64,000 nucleotides of DNA from Antedon mediterranea (GCF_964355755.1 NC_092673.1:14885001-14949000); one strand, 5' to 3'; counted from the stretch's first letter, positions 44,101 to 56,879 are shown. Program-made: numbers and translations. Notes: generated by a model from the letters alone, not told the origin.

Positions 44101-44506
44101 CGCACGCGTGGGAATTTTTGACATGCTTAAAACGACATGAAACGCGTAGAAAGTTGATTATAAATTAATTTTGCGCATTTTGAAATTTTAAATGCGCGTG
44201 CGCGCGTAACTTTGTGTAAAACACGCAATTTTTTTTCAACAGAAAGTTAGCGCATGATATAAATTAAACTTTTGCAAAGTTTCACTTTAAAATGTTATTT
44301 GGTTTTCGACATATGTTAAATACGAGGAAATCGTTAAATTGCGCGTACGTCACGTTGCGCAATTGTAAACATCATGAAAAGCTTCGCTTGACGACGTTAC
44401 ATAAATGTCAAAATGTTAACATAGTTAACAAAATGTTATGTTTGCAAGTTTTAGAGAAAAGCGTTACACAAAAATCATACAGAAAGAAAGAAGATTAAGA
44501 AAAAGA
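41134..44506 (-). mobile_element. Element copy 8, split by a TIR transposon
   Basis: Without the 1.83 kb insert at 41308-43136 the copy is ordinary. It is almost identical to copy 15 (shared acatattgacgg, gaatgcgggaaat, ccaataccttcc), so the insert is younger than their split. Confidence 0.75.
41308..43136. mobile_element. Non-autonomous DNA transposon with ~26-bp TIRs
   Basis: The left end TGTGTACAGCCAAATC and the right end (reverse complement TGTGTACCGCCAAACC) continue matching through AAAACCAGGC, so the TIRs are about 26 bp with two mismatches. Flanks rejoin to the sister-copy text ttcatatatagtat with TA duplicated. A 4-bp ATAT duplication with slightly shorter TIRs is equally consistent. 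No transposase ORF is seen in the 1.83 kb. TA duplication suggests a Tc1/mariner-like mobiliser, but the TIR is not one I recognise. Confidence 0.8.
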
Positions 44507-46107
44507 CTAGACATGTAACTCGTCACTTTGACGAGTTTGGTTATCCGCCGCGCAAGTGGTGCAACATTAACATTAAGGGGATAGGTTGAGGACAAAAGGA
44601 AGTGTTCACGTTGGCATTATGACCTGAACTGAAGAATATGATCTGTTGTTATTGCTGAAATTTATTATTTAAATTCATATATAGTATACACAGTATAATC
44701 TGTATCCATATCACATACAGTGTAGAATAGGTGAAATTACGGGACCCGCTATTTATTGCAATTTTTAACATGTTGATGGTTTTAAAATGAAACGCGAAGT
44801 TAGCAATTCCGAAAGCAAATTATCTCAGCAACAACGTATTAGCGTGTAGAAGAAATTTGAATACGTTAAATATTGATGCGCGCTCTTTTAAATGTAATGA
44901 ATTATGACGAAAAAGATGAAAATACGACCTTTTTTATTTAACTGGCCATATGATGACGTCACAACATCCGATTGGCAACATTTTTACATAATTTCGTATC
45001 TACAATCCAATAGCTTCCAGAAAAAGTTTTAATCGTGATTATCACATTTTATTCTTATGAGCTATAACAGATTAAAATTTACTGTAAAGATGAAATTGAT
45101 GCCACACGTGATTTAAATTTTTAGGCATGATGACGTCATAAAAATTAAAATATTTTTAACTCATGCGAAAGATAGTTAATTGACCTAGACAATATCAAAA
45201 TCGGGGTGAAAATGGAAAACGGATAAGTGGAGATGCGCTCTATTCAATGTGATGAGCTATGACGAAAGATACAAAAATACTAAATTTTATATTCGCGTGG
45301 CCATACGATGACGTCACAATGTCAGGTTAGCCATATTAATACCTGATCCGATATCTACAACTCATCTACTTCCAGAATATGTCATCCACAAAAATTTGAC
45401 CGTCTAGTTTAGAAATTACGACTGTTTAAAAAAAGGCATATTTTAAACGAATTTTTTAACCTTTTCATAAAAAACGCGCGCAAATTGTCCAATTCGACGT
45501 GCTCGTATGACGTATCTTTAAGTCGAAATTGTTTAAAATTTGGTAAAATTACTAGAAAAGGCTGGAAAAAAATAAATCACGCGAAAAAAATACGTTTTCA
45601 ATGCTACGTGCACACCGCACACGTAGAAATGTGCGCACGCGTGGGAATTTTTGACATGCTTAAAACGACATGAAACTCGTAGAAAGTTGATTATAAATTA
45701 ATTTTGCGCATTTTGAAATTTTAAATGTGCGTGCGTGCGTAACTTTGTGTAAAACACGCAATTTTTTTTCAACAGAAATTTAGCGCATGATATAAATTAA
45801 ACTTTTGCAAAGTTTCACTTTAAAATGTTATTTGGTTTTCGACATATGTTAAATACGATAAAATCGTTAAATCGCGCGTACGTCACGTTGCGCAATTGTA
45901 AACATCATGAAAAGCTTCGCTTGACGACGTTACATAAATGTCAAAATGTTAACATAGTTAACAAAATGTTATGTTTGCGAGTTTTAGAGAAAAGCGTTAC
46001 ACAAAAATCATACAGAAAGAAAGAAGAAGAATAAAAAGTTGATGATGATGATGATGATTTCGTACAATCACAAGAGGTTATCCTGCAACTTCGTTGCGGA
46101 TAACCAA
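44507..46107 (-). mobile_element. Element copy 9, complete
   Basis: 1601 bp, ending in its own 5' hairpin module; sister of copy 5. Confidence 0.78.
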
Positions 46108-46115
46108 TAAAAAGT

Positions 46116-46148
<33 letters not shown>

Positions 46149-46310
46149 CGTACAATCACAAGAGGTTATCCTGCAACTTCGTTGCGGATAACCAATGATG
46201 ATGATTTCGTACAATCACAAGAGGTTATCCTGCAACTTCGTTGCGGATAACCAATGATGATTTCGTACAATCACAAGAGGTTATCCTGCAACTTCGTTGC
46301 GGATAACCAA
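46108..46310 (-). repeat. Three stacked 5' terminal modules
   Basis: Modules 46108-46195, 46196-46254 and 46255-46310 each contain (atg)n, atttcgtacaatcacaag and the ggttatcc...ggataaccaa hairpin. They equal in number the three interrupted copies (6, 7, 8) and are read as their 5' ends. The first begins taaaaagttg, the others tgatgat. Confidence 0.7.
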
Positions 46311-46316
46311 TAAAAA

Positions 46317-47830
46317 CTAGAATTTAATTCGTCACTTTGACGAATTATAGGTGATCATTTTTATCATTTTAATGAAATTAATTTTTTTTTTAAACATGTA
46401 CGTACGTTAACATACGATAGGAAAATGTTGATGTATGCCATCCTATTATACGCTTATAGTGCTGAGTTATGCTTATTATATGCCATATACAATGTACAGT
46501 ATATACTGTATATCTATATACAGTGTAGCATAGGTGAAATTATGGGACACACATCAAGTTCAAATTTTTTGGTATGATGGAATTATCAAAATAAACTCGA
46601 AGATGACAATTTCGAAAGATAATGAATTGAGCAAATAAATATAAGGATTGGAAGAGAATTTGACACGTAGAAGCGCAATGCGCGCTCTTTGAAATTTGTA
46701 TAACTTCGACTAAAGAAATTTAAAAACTACTTTTTAACTTCAACTGGCCATATGATAACATCACAACATCCGATAGGCTTAATTTTGATATGAATTCATA
46801 TCTACATTTCATCAGCTTTCATAATAAATTATAATCTTCAAGGTCACCTTTAATTCTGAGGAGCTATAAGATATTCAAATGTATGGTGTAGCTGAAATTA
46901 CACGACCTAGGTTATTCAAGTTTTTACGCGTGATGACGTCATCACAATAAAAATGTTGACAACTCACGAGAAAGATAATTAATTGAGCAAGCACATACTA
47001 AAATATCTGCAAAAATCGGGCTCAAATAACGGAGATGCGCTCTATTGAATGTGATAACCCACACAAAAAAATAAAAATTACTAATTTTTTAATTCAAGTG
47101 GCCATTTCATGACGTCATACCATTTTGTACGTCTAATATGTATATATATTTATATCTACAACTTATTGGCTTCCATAATAAGTTAAAAAAATTGGGGGTC
47201 ACCTGCCATTCTGAAGAGTTATATTCATTTTTAAAAGGCCTTATTTTTTACCATTTTTAGCACTTTTGTACAATTAATGTGCGCATTTTGTCATTTTTAA
47301 CGTGCTCGTATAGCGTTATTTTAAGTCGGAATGGACTCAAAGTCGGAGAATGTACTAAGGATTGTGAGTAGAATATGATGTATACATCAAATTTTATTTT
47401 TTACCCTTTTTAAAAATCGCGTGCGCAAAAATGTGTTTTTGCGCAGTAATTTTTTGAAACACGCAAATGGCCTATTTCATGCTCTAAATTGATCAAAACT
47501 TAATTTTGAGCTTTTTAAAATTTTAATGCGCGATTTCACGCGCATGACCTTGAAACACGCAATTTTTTATTTGCTAATACTTTTACCTTTGACCTGAAGT
47601 TTACGTGTAGTGAATTTCATTAATATGTGATAATGAATTATGGAGATATGATTGACAATGTGATTTCACAAAATGGCGTATACGCGACGTCATGGATGAG
47701 TGATCACGCTGAAAAGCTTATTAGGACTAAGTTACAGTATTTGAAAGACATTGTAAAATTTTGGTAATCATTTACATTAAACTTTTTGAGATAATTGTTA
47801 CACAAATTTGTACAGAGAGAAATAAATAAC
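46317..47830 (-). mobile_element. Diverged element copy 10
   Basis: Starts CTAGAATTT with a related 3' hairpin (attcgtcactttgacgaat). It aligns along its length with the main family (gatgcgcgctcttt, ctggccatatgat, gatgacgtcat, gatgcgctctattga) but with many substitutions. It lacks the GGATAACC terminal repeat at both ends, so it belongs to an older subfamily. Confidence 0.65.
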
Positions 47831-50228
47831 TAGACATGTAACTCGTCACTTTGACGAGTTTGGTTATCCGCCGCGCAAGTGGTGCAACATTAACATTAAG
47901 GGGATAGGTAGAGGACAAAAGGAAGTGTTCACGTTGGCATTATGACCTGAACTGAAGAATATGATATGTTGTTATTGCTGAATTTTATCTATATATAAAT
48001 TCATATATAGTATACACAGTATAATCTGTATCCATATCACATACAGTGTAGAATATGTGAACTTACGGGACCCGCTATTTATTGCAATTTTTAACATGTT
48101 GACGGTTTTAAAATGAAACGGGAAGGTAGCAATTCCGAAAGGAAATTATCTCAGCAACAACGTATTAGCGTGTAGAAGAAATTTGAATACGTGAAATATT
48201 GATGCGCGCTCTCTTAAATGTAATGAATTATGACGCAAAAGATGAAAATACGACCTTTTTTATTTAACTGGCCATATGATGACGTCACAACATCCGATTG
48301 GCAACATTTTTACATAATTTCGTATCTACAATCCAATAGCTTCCAGAAAAAGTTTTAATCGTGATTATCAAATTTTATTCTTACGAGCTATAAAAGATTA
48401 AAATTTACTGTAAAGATGAAATTGATGCCACACGTGATTTAAATTTTTAGGCATGATGACGTCAAAAAAATTAAAATATTTTTAACTCATGCGAAAGATA
48501 GTTGATTGACCTAGACAATATCAAAATCGGGGTGAAAATGGAAAACGGATAAGTGGAGATGCGCTCTATTCAATGTGATGAGCTATGACGAAAGATACAA
48601 AAATCCTAAATTTTATATTCGCGTGGCCATACGATGACGTCACAAAGTCCGGTTAGCCATATTAATACCTGATCCGATATCTACAACTCATCTACTTCTA
48701 GAAAATGTCATCCAAAAAAATTTGACCGTCTAGTTTAGAAATTACGACTGTTTAAAAAAAGTCATATTTTAAAAGAATTTTTTAACCTTTTCATAAAAAA
48801 CGCGCGTTATTGCTGAATTTTATTATTTAAATTCATATATAGTATACACAGTATAATCTGTATCCATATCACATACAGTGTAGAATAGGTGAAATTACGG
48901 GACCCGCTATTTATTGCAATTTTTAACATGTTGACGGTTTTAAAATGAAACGCGAAGGTAGCAATTCCGAAAGTAAATTATCTCAGCAACAACGTATTAG
49001 CGTGTAGAAGAAATTTGAATACGTGAAATATTGATGCGCGCTCTTTTAAATGTAATGAATTATGACGCAAAAGATGAAAATACGACCTTTTTTATTTAAC
49101 TGGCCATATGATGACGTCACAACATCCGATTGGCAACATTTTAACATAATTTCGTATCTACAATCCAATAGCTTCCAGAAAAAGTTTTAATCGTGATTAT
49201 CACATTTTATTCTTACGAGCTATAACAGATTAAAATTTACTGTAAAGATGAAATTGATGCCACACGTGATTTCAATTTTTAGGCATGATGACGTCATAAA
49301 AATTAAAATATTTTTCACTCATGCGAAAGATAGTTGATTGACCTAGACAATATCAAAATCGGGGTGAAAATGGAAAACGGATAAGTGGAGATGCGCTCTA
49401 TTCAATGTGATGAGCTATGACGAAAGATACAAAAATCCTAAATTTTATATTCGCGTGGCCATACGATGACGTCACAATGTCCGGTTAGCCATATTAATAC
49501 CTGATCCGATATCTACAACTCATCTACTTCCAGAATATGCCATCCACAAAAAGTTGACCGTTTAGTTTAGAAATTACGACTGTTTAAAAAAAGGCATATT
49601 TTAAACGAATTTTTTAACCTTTTCATAAAAAACGAGCGCAAATTGTCCAATTCGACGTGCTCGTATGACGTATCTTTAAGTCGAAATTGTTAAAAATTTG
49701 GTAAAATTACATGAAAAGGCTGGAAAAACATAAATCACGCGAAAAAAATACGTTTTCAATGCTACGTGCGCACCGCACACGTAAAAATGTGCGCACGCGT
49801 GGGAATTTTTGACATGCTTAAAACGACATGAAACGCGTAGAAAGTTGATTAGAAATTAATTTTGCGCATTTTGAAATTTTAAATGCGCGTGCGCGCGTAA
49901 CTTTGTGTAAAACACGGATTTTTTTTTCAACAGAAAGTTAGCGCATGATATAAATTAAACTTTTGCAAAGTTTCAAGTTGAAATGTTATTTGGTTGTCGA
50001 GCTATGTTAAATACGACAAAATCGTTAAATCGCGCGTAAGTCACGTTGCGCAATTGTAAACGTCATGAAAAGCTTCGCTTGACGACGTTACGTAAATGTT
50101 AATATGTTAAGATAGTTACCGAAATGTTATGTTTGCGAGTTTTAGAGAAAAGCGTTACACAAAAATCATACAGAATGATTTCGTACAATCACAAGAGGTT
50201 ATCCTGCAACTTCGTTGCGGATAACCAA
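47831..50228 (-). mobile_element. Element copy 11, fusion of two partial copies
   Basis: 47831-48806 is the first ~976 bases of a copy. At 48806/48807 (aaacgcgcg | ttattgctg) it jumps to about base 150 of a second copy, which runs on to a 5' hairpin at 50228. One further 5' module follows at 50229-50287. A deletion that removed one body end and one CTAG end would explain two 5' modules with one 3' end. Confidence 0.65.
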
Positions 50229-50287
50229 TGATGATGATTTCGTACAATCACAAGAGGTTATCCTGCAACTTCGTTGCGGATAACCAA

Positions 50288-51810
50288 CTAGACATGTAAC
50301 TCGTCACTTTGACGAGTTTGGTTATCCGCCGCACAAGTGGTGAAACATTAACATTAAGGGGATAGGTTGAGGACAAAAGGAAGTGTTCACGTTGGCATTA
50401 TGACCTGAACTGAAGAATATGATATGTTGTTATTGCTGAATTTTATTATTTAAATCCATATATAGTATACACAGTATAATCTGTATCCATATCATACAGT
50501 GTAGAATAGGTGAAATTACGGGACCCGCTATTTATTGCAATTTTTAACATGTTGACGGTTTTAAAATGAAACGCGAAGGTAGTAATTCCGAAAGCAAATT
50601 ATCTCAGCAACAACGTATTAACGTGTAGAAGAAATTTGAATACGTGAAATATTGATGCGCGCTCTTTTAAATGTAATGAATTATGACGCAAAAGATGAAA
50701 ATACGACCTTTTTTATTTAACTGGCCATATGATGACGTCACAACATCCGATTGGCAACATTTTTACATAATTTCGTATCTACAATCCAATAGCTTCCAGA
50801 AAAAGTTTTAATCGTGATTATCACATTTTATTCTTACGAGCTATAACAGATTAAAATTTACTGTAAAGATGAAATTACTGCCACACGTGATATTAATTTT
50901 TAGGCATGATGACGTCAAAAAAATTAAAATATTTTTAACTCATGCGAAAGATAGTTGATTGACCTAGACAATGTCAAAATCGGGGTGAAAATGGAAAACG
51001 GATAAGTGGAGATGCGCTCTATTCAATGTGATGAGCTATGACGAAAGATACAAAAATCCTAAATTTTATATTCGCGTGGCCATACGATGACGTCAAAATG
51101 TCCGGTTAGCCATATTAATACCTGATCCGATATCTACCACTCATCTACTTCCAGAATATCCCATCCACAAAAAGTTGACCTTCTAGTTTAGAAATTACGA
51201 CTGTTTAAAAAAAGGCATATTTTAAACGAATTTTTTAACATTTTCATAAAAAACGCGCGCAAATTGTCCAATTCGACGTGCTCGTATGACGTATCTTTAA
51301 GTCGAAATTGTTTAAAATTTGGTAAAATTACTAGAAAAAGCTGGAAAAACATAAATCACGCGAAAAAAAATCGTTTTCCATGCTACGTGCGCACCGCACA
51401 CGTAAAAATGTGCGCACGCGTGGGAATTTTTGACATGCTTAAAACGACATGAAACGCGTAGAAAGTTGATTATAAATTAATTTTGCGCATTTTGAAATTT
51501 TAAATGCGCGTGCGCGCGTAACTTTGTGTAAAACACGCAATTTTTTTTCAACAGAAAGTTAGCGCATGATATAAATTAAACTTTTGCAAAGTTTCACTTT
51601 AAAATGTTATTTGGTTTTCGACATATGTTAGATACGAGAAAATCGTTAAATCGCGCGTACGTCACGTTGCGCAATTGTAAACATCATGAAAAGCTTCGCT
51701 TGACGACGTTACATAAATGTCAAAATGTTAACATAGGTAACAAAATGTTATGTTTGCAAGTTTTAGAGAAAAGCGTTACACAAAAATCATACAGAAAGAA
51801 AGAAGAAAAA
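50288..51810 (-). mobile_element. Element copy 12, 3' portion
   Basis: The body ends agaagaaaaa. The 5' remainder, taaaaagttgatgttg..., lies at 53426-53495, after copy 13. Rejoined total 1593 bp. Confidence 0.75.
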
Positions 51811-51978
51811 CTAGATCTAAACTCGTCACTTGAGGACGAGTTTGGTTATCCGCCCGCAACAAAACGTATCTTGCGTAATAAAGTACTTCTCAGTTATGAC
51901 TTTTCCAAAAAAAGTTAGCCTATTCAAAATTAAAACTGCCATTTCAGTGTAATAACCAATCCTTTTAATCAATTGTTT

Positions 51979-52052
51979 TCCCGTGATTGGATTCGAACCC
52001 GGTACCTCTGATACCAAAGTCGGTTGCACTACACATCGAGCCATATGAGCAC
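51979..52052 (-). repeat. tRNA-like segment (SINE candidate)
   Basis: On the minus strand a good B box ggttcgaatcc is preceded at tRNA-like distance by tggctcgatgtg, a degenerate A box. It lies inside copy 13 and is not present in the main family. Probably a SINE head or tRNA relic. Confidence 0.4.
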
Positions 52053-52750
52053 CTGCTGAAGAAAATCCGAAGAAAGAGTCCTCGTTCATTCGGTATGTCC
52101 TGAACCCCCCTCGATGCAAGTTGATTATTACATAATGAACTTAAATCATAATTTTTACTATGATGAAATCTTCACAAATTTTAAACAGTTACATATTATG
52201 AGAGTGCATACTTTCTAGTTTTATATATTAACATGTGAAGAAAAAAGATAAGCGTTATGTTTATTGTTTTGCTCTTTGAATATGTTTATGTTTGTTTGAT
52301 GATAATTATTTCAAAAATTACATTTAATATGCAAATAATGTAGCCATCAAACACTTTTTAACATTCAACACTATAATAAATCACACCTATGATTCATACA
52401 CTGCAAGAAAATAAAATAAAAAATGGGGGTAACCTTGCATTCTGATGAACTGTTTCATTTTTAAAAGTAGACATATTTTGCAACATTTTCACAATTTGTT
52501 GACGTATTCGTGCGCAACCTGTCATGTTTAACGTGCTCGTAGAACGCCATTTCAAGTTGAAAAGTGAATAAAATAACGTAAAATTGTTAACCGAAGATTT
52601 AAAAACACAAATAGTGTAAAAGAAATGCTCATACGCGTTCCCTGCGCCGTGCGCGCGTAAAAATGTGCGCACCAGTGGTAATTTTTTAAACGCTTAAAAT
52701 GACCTGAATCGTGCTCTAATTTAATCAGAAATTGATTTGAAGCATTTTAA

Positions 52751-53351
52751 AATTTCAAACGCCATTTACGCGCGCACTTTCTAATGTTACAAATTGCGAT
52801 AGCGTTAAAAAAGTTAACTATTGATGTGAAGCAAACGTGGCTGAAAATGACGTTAAAAAATATTCATTTGTTTCGAAGTTATAACCAATTTAAGATTTTC
52901 AGAAAATCACGCGTACCTTACGCTACGCGGCTCTGACATCGTCAAAAAGCTTGGCTGGACAACTTCAGTAAAATGTCTAAATGCTGAACAAGTTACAACA
53001 TATTATGTTTACACGTTGAAGAGAAACAGCGTGCACAAAATAAGAAGAGTAAAATATTTCAAACGCAATTTACGCGAAAACTTTCTAATCTCCAAAAATT
53101 TGTTAAACATTCCAAAAGTTAGCCATTGATGTGAAGAAAACGTGGCTGAAAATTTCGTTAAAAAATATTTATCGGTTTCGAAGTTATGACCGATTTAAGA
53201 TTTTCAGAAAATCGCGCGTAACTTACGCTACGCGGATCTGATATTGTCAAAAAGCTTGGCAGTACATCTTCAGTTAAATGTCTATATGTTGACGAAGTTA
53301 CAACATGTTATGTTAACACGTTAAAGAGAAAACGCGTGCACAAAATCCGAG
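52751..53351. repeat. ~300 bp tandem duplication in copy 13
   Basis: 52751-53052 and 53053-53351 are diverged copies: both contain tttcaaacgc, ttgatgtgaag, aacgtggctgaaaat, gatttaagattttcagaaaatc-like text and a caaaaagcttgg motif in order. Confidence 0.75.
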
Positions 53352-53495
53352 AAAGAAAGAAGAATAATAAAAAAAAAAAGTAACACTACAATAACAAAGG
53401 TTATCCGCTTGAGGCGGATAACCAATAAAAAGTTGATGTTGATGATTTCGTACAATCACAAGAGGTTATCCTGCAACTTCGTTGCGGATAACCAA

Positions 53496-55023
53496 CTAGA
53501 CATGTAACTCGTCACTTTGACGAGTTTGGTTATCCGCCGCGCAAGTGGTGCAACATTAACATTAAGGGGATAGGTTGAGGACAAAAGGAAGTGTTCACGT
53601 TGGCATTATGACCTGAACTGAAGAATATGATATGTTGTTATTGCTGAATTTTATTGTTTAAATTCATATATAGTATACACAGTATAATCTGTATCCATAT
53701 CACATACAGTGTAGAATAGGTGAAATTACGGGACCCGCTATTTATTGCAATTTTTAACATGTTGACGGTTTTAAAATGAAACGCGAAGGTAGCAATTCCG
53801 AAAGGAAATTATCTCAGCAACAACGTATTAGCGTGTAGAAGAAATTTGAATACGTGAAATATTGATGCGCGCTCTTTTAAATGTAATGAATTATGACGCA
53901 AAAGATGAAAATACGACCTTTTTTATTTAACTGGCCATATGATGACGTCACAACATCCGATTGGCAACATTTTAACATAATTTCGTATCTACAATCCAAT
54001 AGCTTCCAGAAAAAGTTTTAATCGTGATTATCACATTTTATTCTTACGAGCTATAACAGATTAAAATTTACTGTAAAGATGAAATTGATGCCACACGTGA
54101 TTTCAATTTTTAGGCATGATGACGTCATAAAAATTAAAATATTTTTAACTCATGCGAAAGATAGTTGATTGACCTAGACAATATCAAAATCGGGGTGAAA
54201 ATGGAAAACGGATAAGTGGAGATGCGCTCTATTCAATGTGATGACCTATGACGAAAGATACAAAAATCCTAAATTTTATATTCGCGTGGCCATACGATGA
54301 CGTCACAATGTCCGGTTAGCCATATTAATACCTGATCCGATATCTACAACTCATCTACTTCCAGAATATGCCATCCACAAAAAGTTGACCGTCTAGTTTA
54401 GAAATTACGACTGTTTAAAAAAAGGCATATTTTAAACGAATTTTTTAACCTTTTCATAAAAAACGCGCGCAAATTGTCCAATTCGACGTGCTCGTATGAC
54501 GTATCTTTAAGTCGAAATTGTTTAAAATTTGGTAAAATTACATGAAAAGGCTGGAAAAACATAAATCACGCGAAAAAAATACGTTTTCAATGCTACGTGC
54601 GCACCGCACACGTAAAAATGTGCGCACGCGTGGGAATTTTTGACATGCTTAAAACGACATGAAACGCGTAGAAAGTTGATTATAAATTAATTTCGCACAT
54701 TTTGAAATTTTAAATGCGCGTGCGCGCGTAACTTTGTGTAAAGCACGCAATTTTTTTTCAACAGAAAGTTAGCGCATGATATAAATTAAACTTTTGCAAA
54801 GTTTCAAGTTGAAATGTTATTTGGTTTTCGACATATGTTAAATACGAGAAAATCGTTAAATCGCGCGTACGTCACGTTGCGCAATTGTAAACATCATGAA
54901 AAGCTTCGCTTGACGACGTTACATAAATGTCAAAATGTTAACATAGTTAACAAAATGTTATGTTTGCAAGTTTCAGAGAAAAGCGTTACACAAAAATCAT
55001 ACAGAAAGAAAGAAGAAGAATAA
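53496..55023 (-). mobile_element. Element copy 14, 3' portion
   Basis: The body ends agaagaagaataa, then a 7-bp stub CTAGACA (55024-55030), then the CTAG of copy 15. The expected remainder (aaagttg) is not found; the available module at 56633-56691 begins tgatgatgat. Confidence 0.65.
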
Positions 55024-55030
55024 CTAGACA

Positions 55031-56632
55031 CTAGACATGTAACTCGTCACTTTGACGAGTTTGGTTATCCGCCGCGCAAGTGGTGCAACATTAACATTAA
55101 GGGGATAGGTTGAGGACAAAAGGAAGTGTTCACGTTGGCATTATGACCTGAACTGAAGAATATGATATGTTGTTATTGCTGAATTTTATTATTTAAATTC
55201 ATATATAGTATACACAGTATAATCTGTATCCATATCACATACAGTGACATACAGTGTAGAATAGGTGAAATTACGGGACCCGCTATTTATTGCAATTTTT
55301 AACATATTGACGGTTTTAAAATGAAACGCGAAGGTAGCAATTCCGAAAGGAAATTATCTCAGCAACAACGTATTAGTGTGTAGAAGAAATTTGAATGCGG
55401 GAAATATTGATGCGCGCTCTTTTAAACGTAATGAATTATGACGCAAAAGATGAAAATACGACCTTTTTTATTTAACTGACCATATGATGACGTCACAACA
55501 TCCGATTGGCAAAATTTTTACATAATTTCGTATCTACAATCCAATACCTTCCAGAAAAAGTTTTAATCGTGATTATCACATTTTATTCTTACGAGCTATA
55601 ACAGATTAAAATTTACTGTAAAGATGAAATTGATGCCACACGTGATTTAAATTTTTAGGCATGATGACGTAAAAAAAATTAAAATATTTTTAACTCATGC
55701 GAAAGATAGTTGATTGACCTAGACAATATCAAAATCGGGGTGAAAATGGAAAACGAATAAGTGGAGATGCGCTCTATTCAATGTGATGAGCTATGACGAA
55801 AGATACAAAAATCCTAAATTTTATATTCGCGTGGCCATACGATGACGTCACAATGTCCGGTTAGCCATATTAATACCTGATCCGATATCTACAACTCATC
55901 TACTTCCAGAATATGTCATCCACAAAAAGTTGACCGTCTAGTTTAGAAATTACGACTGTTTAAAAAAAGGCATATTTTAAACGAATTTTTTAACCTTTTC
56001 ATAAAAAACGCGCGCAAATTGTCCAATTCGACGTTCTCGTATGACGTATCTTTAAGTCGAAATTGTTCAAAATTTGGTAAAATTACTAGAAAATGCTGGA
56101 AAAACATAAATCACGCGATAAAAATACGTTTTCAATGCTACGTGCGCACCGCACACGTAAAAATGTGCGCACGCGTGGGAATTTTTGACATGCTTAAAAC
56201 GACATGAAACGCGTAGAAAGTTGATTATAAATTAATTTTGCGCATTTTGAAATTTTAAATGCGCGTGCGCGCGTAACTTTGTGTAAAACACGATATTTTT
56301 TTTCAACAGAAAGTTAGCGCATGATATAAATTAAACTTTTGCAAAGTTTCACTTTAAAATGTTATTTGGTTTTCGACATATGTTAAATACGAGGAAATCG
56401 TTAAATTGCGCGTACGTCACGTTGCGCAATTGTAAACATCATGAAAAGCTTCGCTTGACGACGTTACATAAATGTCAAAATGTTAACATAGTTAACAAAA
56501 TGTTATGTTTGCAAGTTTTAGAGAAAAGCGTTACACAAAAATCATACAGAAAGAAAGAAGATTAAGAAAAAGATGATGATGATTTCGTACAATCACAAGA
56601 GGTTATCCTGCAACTTCGTTGCGGATAACCAA
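55031..56632 (-). mobile_element. Element copy 15, complete
   Basis: 1602 bp with its own 5' hairpin; the near-identical sister of copy 8. Confidence 0.78.
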
Positions 56633-56773
56633 TGATGATGATTTCGTACAATCACAAGAGGTTATCCTGCAACTTCGTTGCGGATAACCAAGAATAAAAA
56701 GTTGATGATGATGATGATGATGATTTCGTACAATCACAAGAGGTTATCCTGCAACTTCGTTGCGGATAACCAA
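56633..56773 (-). repeat. Two terminal 5' modules closing the block
   Basis: 56633-56691 is an extra 5' module. 56692-56773 begins gaataaaaagttg and exactly continues the broken end of copy 1. Host tRNA spacer resumes at 56774. Confidence 0.75.
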
Positions 56774-56806
56774 AAATAGCTACTGGATTTGTGTAATTGT
56801 ATAGAT

Positions 56807-56879
56807 GGGGAACTAGCTCAGATGGTAGAGCGGTCGGTTTGCATGTGAGAGGTACCGGGATCAATGCCGGGGTTCTCCA
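56807..56879 (+). tRNA. tRNA-Ala(TGC), copy 18, degenerate
   Basis: Anticodon stem GTCGG no longer pairs with GTGAG, and T-stem CCGGG/CCGGG is unpaired at its centre. Confidence 0.5.

Larger units (their letters stand above)
51811..53425 (-). mobile_element. Diverged element copy 13, nested in copy 12
   Basis: Has its own variant ends: a 3' hairpin with loop acttgag after CTAGATCTA, and a 5' hairpin ggttatccgc-ttga-gcggataacc at 53398-53424. 1615 bp. Same termini plan as the main family but largely different interior. Confidence 0.72.
30144..56773 (-). mobile_element. 26.6 kb nested block of Helentron/Helitron-like elements
   Basis: About fifteen copies of a 1.6 kb element, all minus strand. 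On the element's own strand the 5' end is TTGGTTATCCGC within a hairpin. The 3' end carries GCGGATAACCAA (the inverted partner of the 5' end), then a hairpin with arms AACTCGTC, and finally CTAG, always followed by T in the host. This layout, with the 5' terminal repeat matched upstream of the 3' hairpin and no target duplication, is that described for Helentrons and their non-autonomous HINEs. The whole block splits one tRNA spacer: left gaacagtaaca, right aaatagctactgg, which rejoin to the sister-spacer sequence without loss or gain. No Rep/helicase ORF is present. Confidence 0.8.

Noticed and set aside
46108-46310. CRISPR-like look of the stacked hairpin modules
   Set aside because: The repeats are adjacent with no unique spacers, the context is metazoan, and the modules equal the 5' ends of the transposon copies.
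30144-56773. Simple rolling-circle concatemer or satellite
   Set aside because: Junctions vary from copy to copy while the 3' ends are fixed, and distant halves rejoin exactly; a plain concatemer would show one constant junction. Some segmental duplication is still likely.
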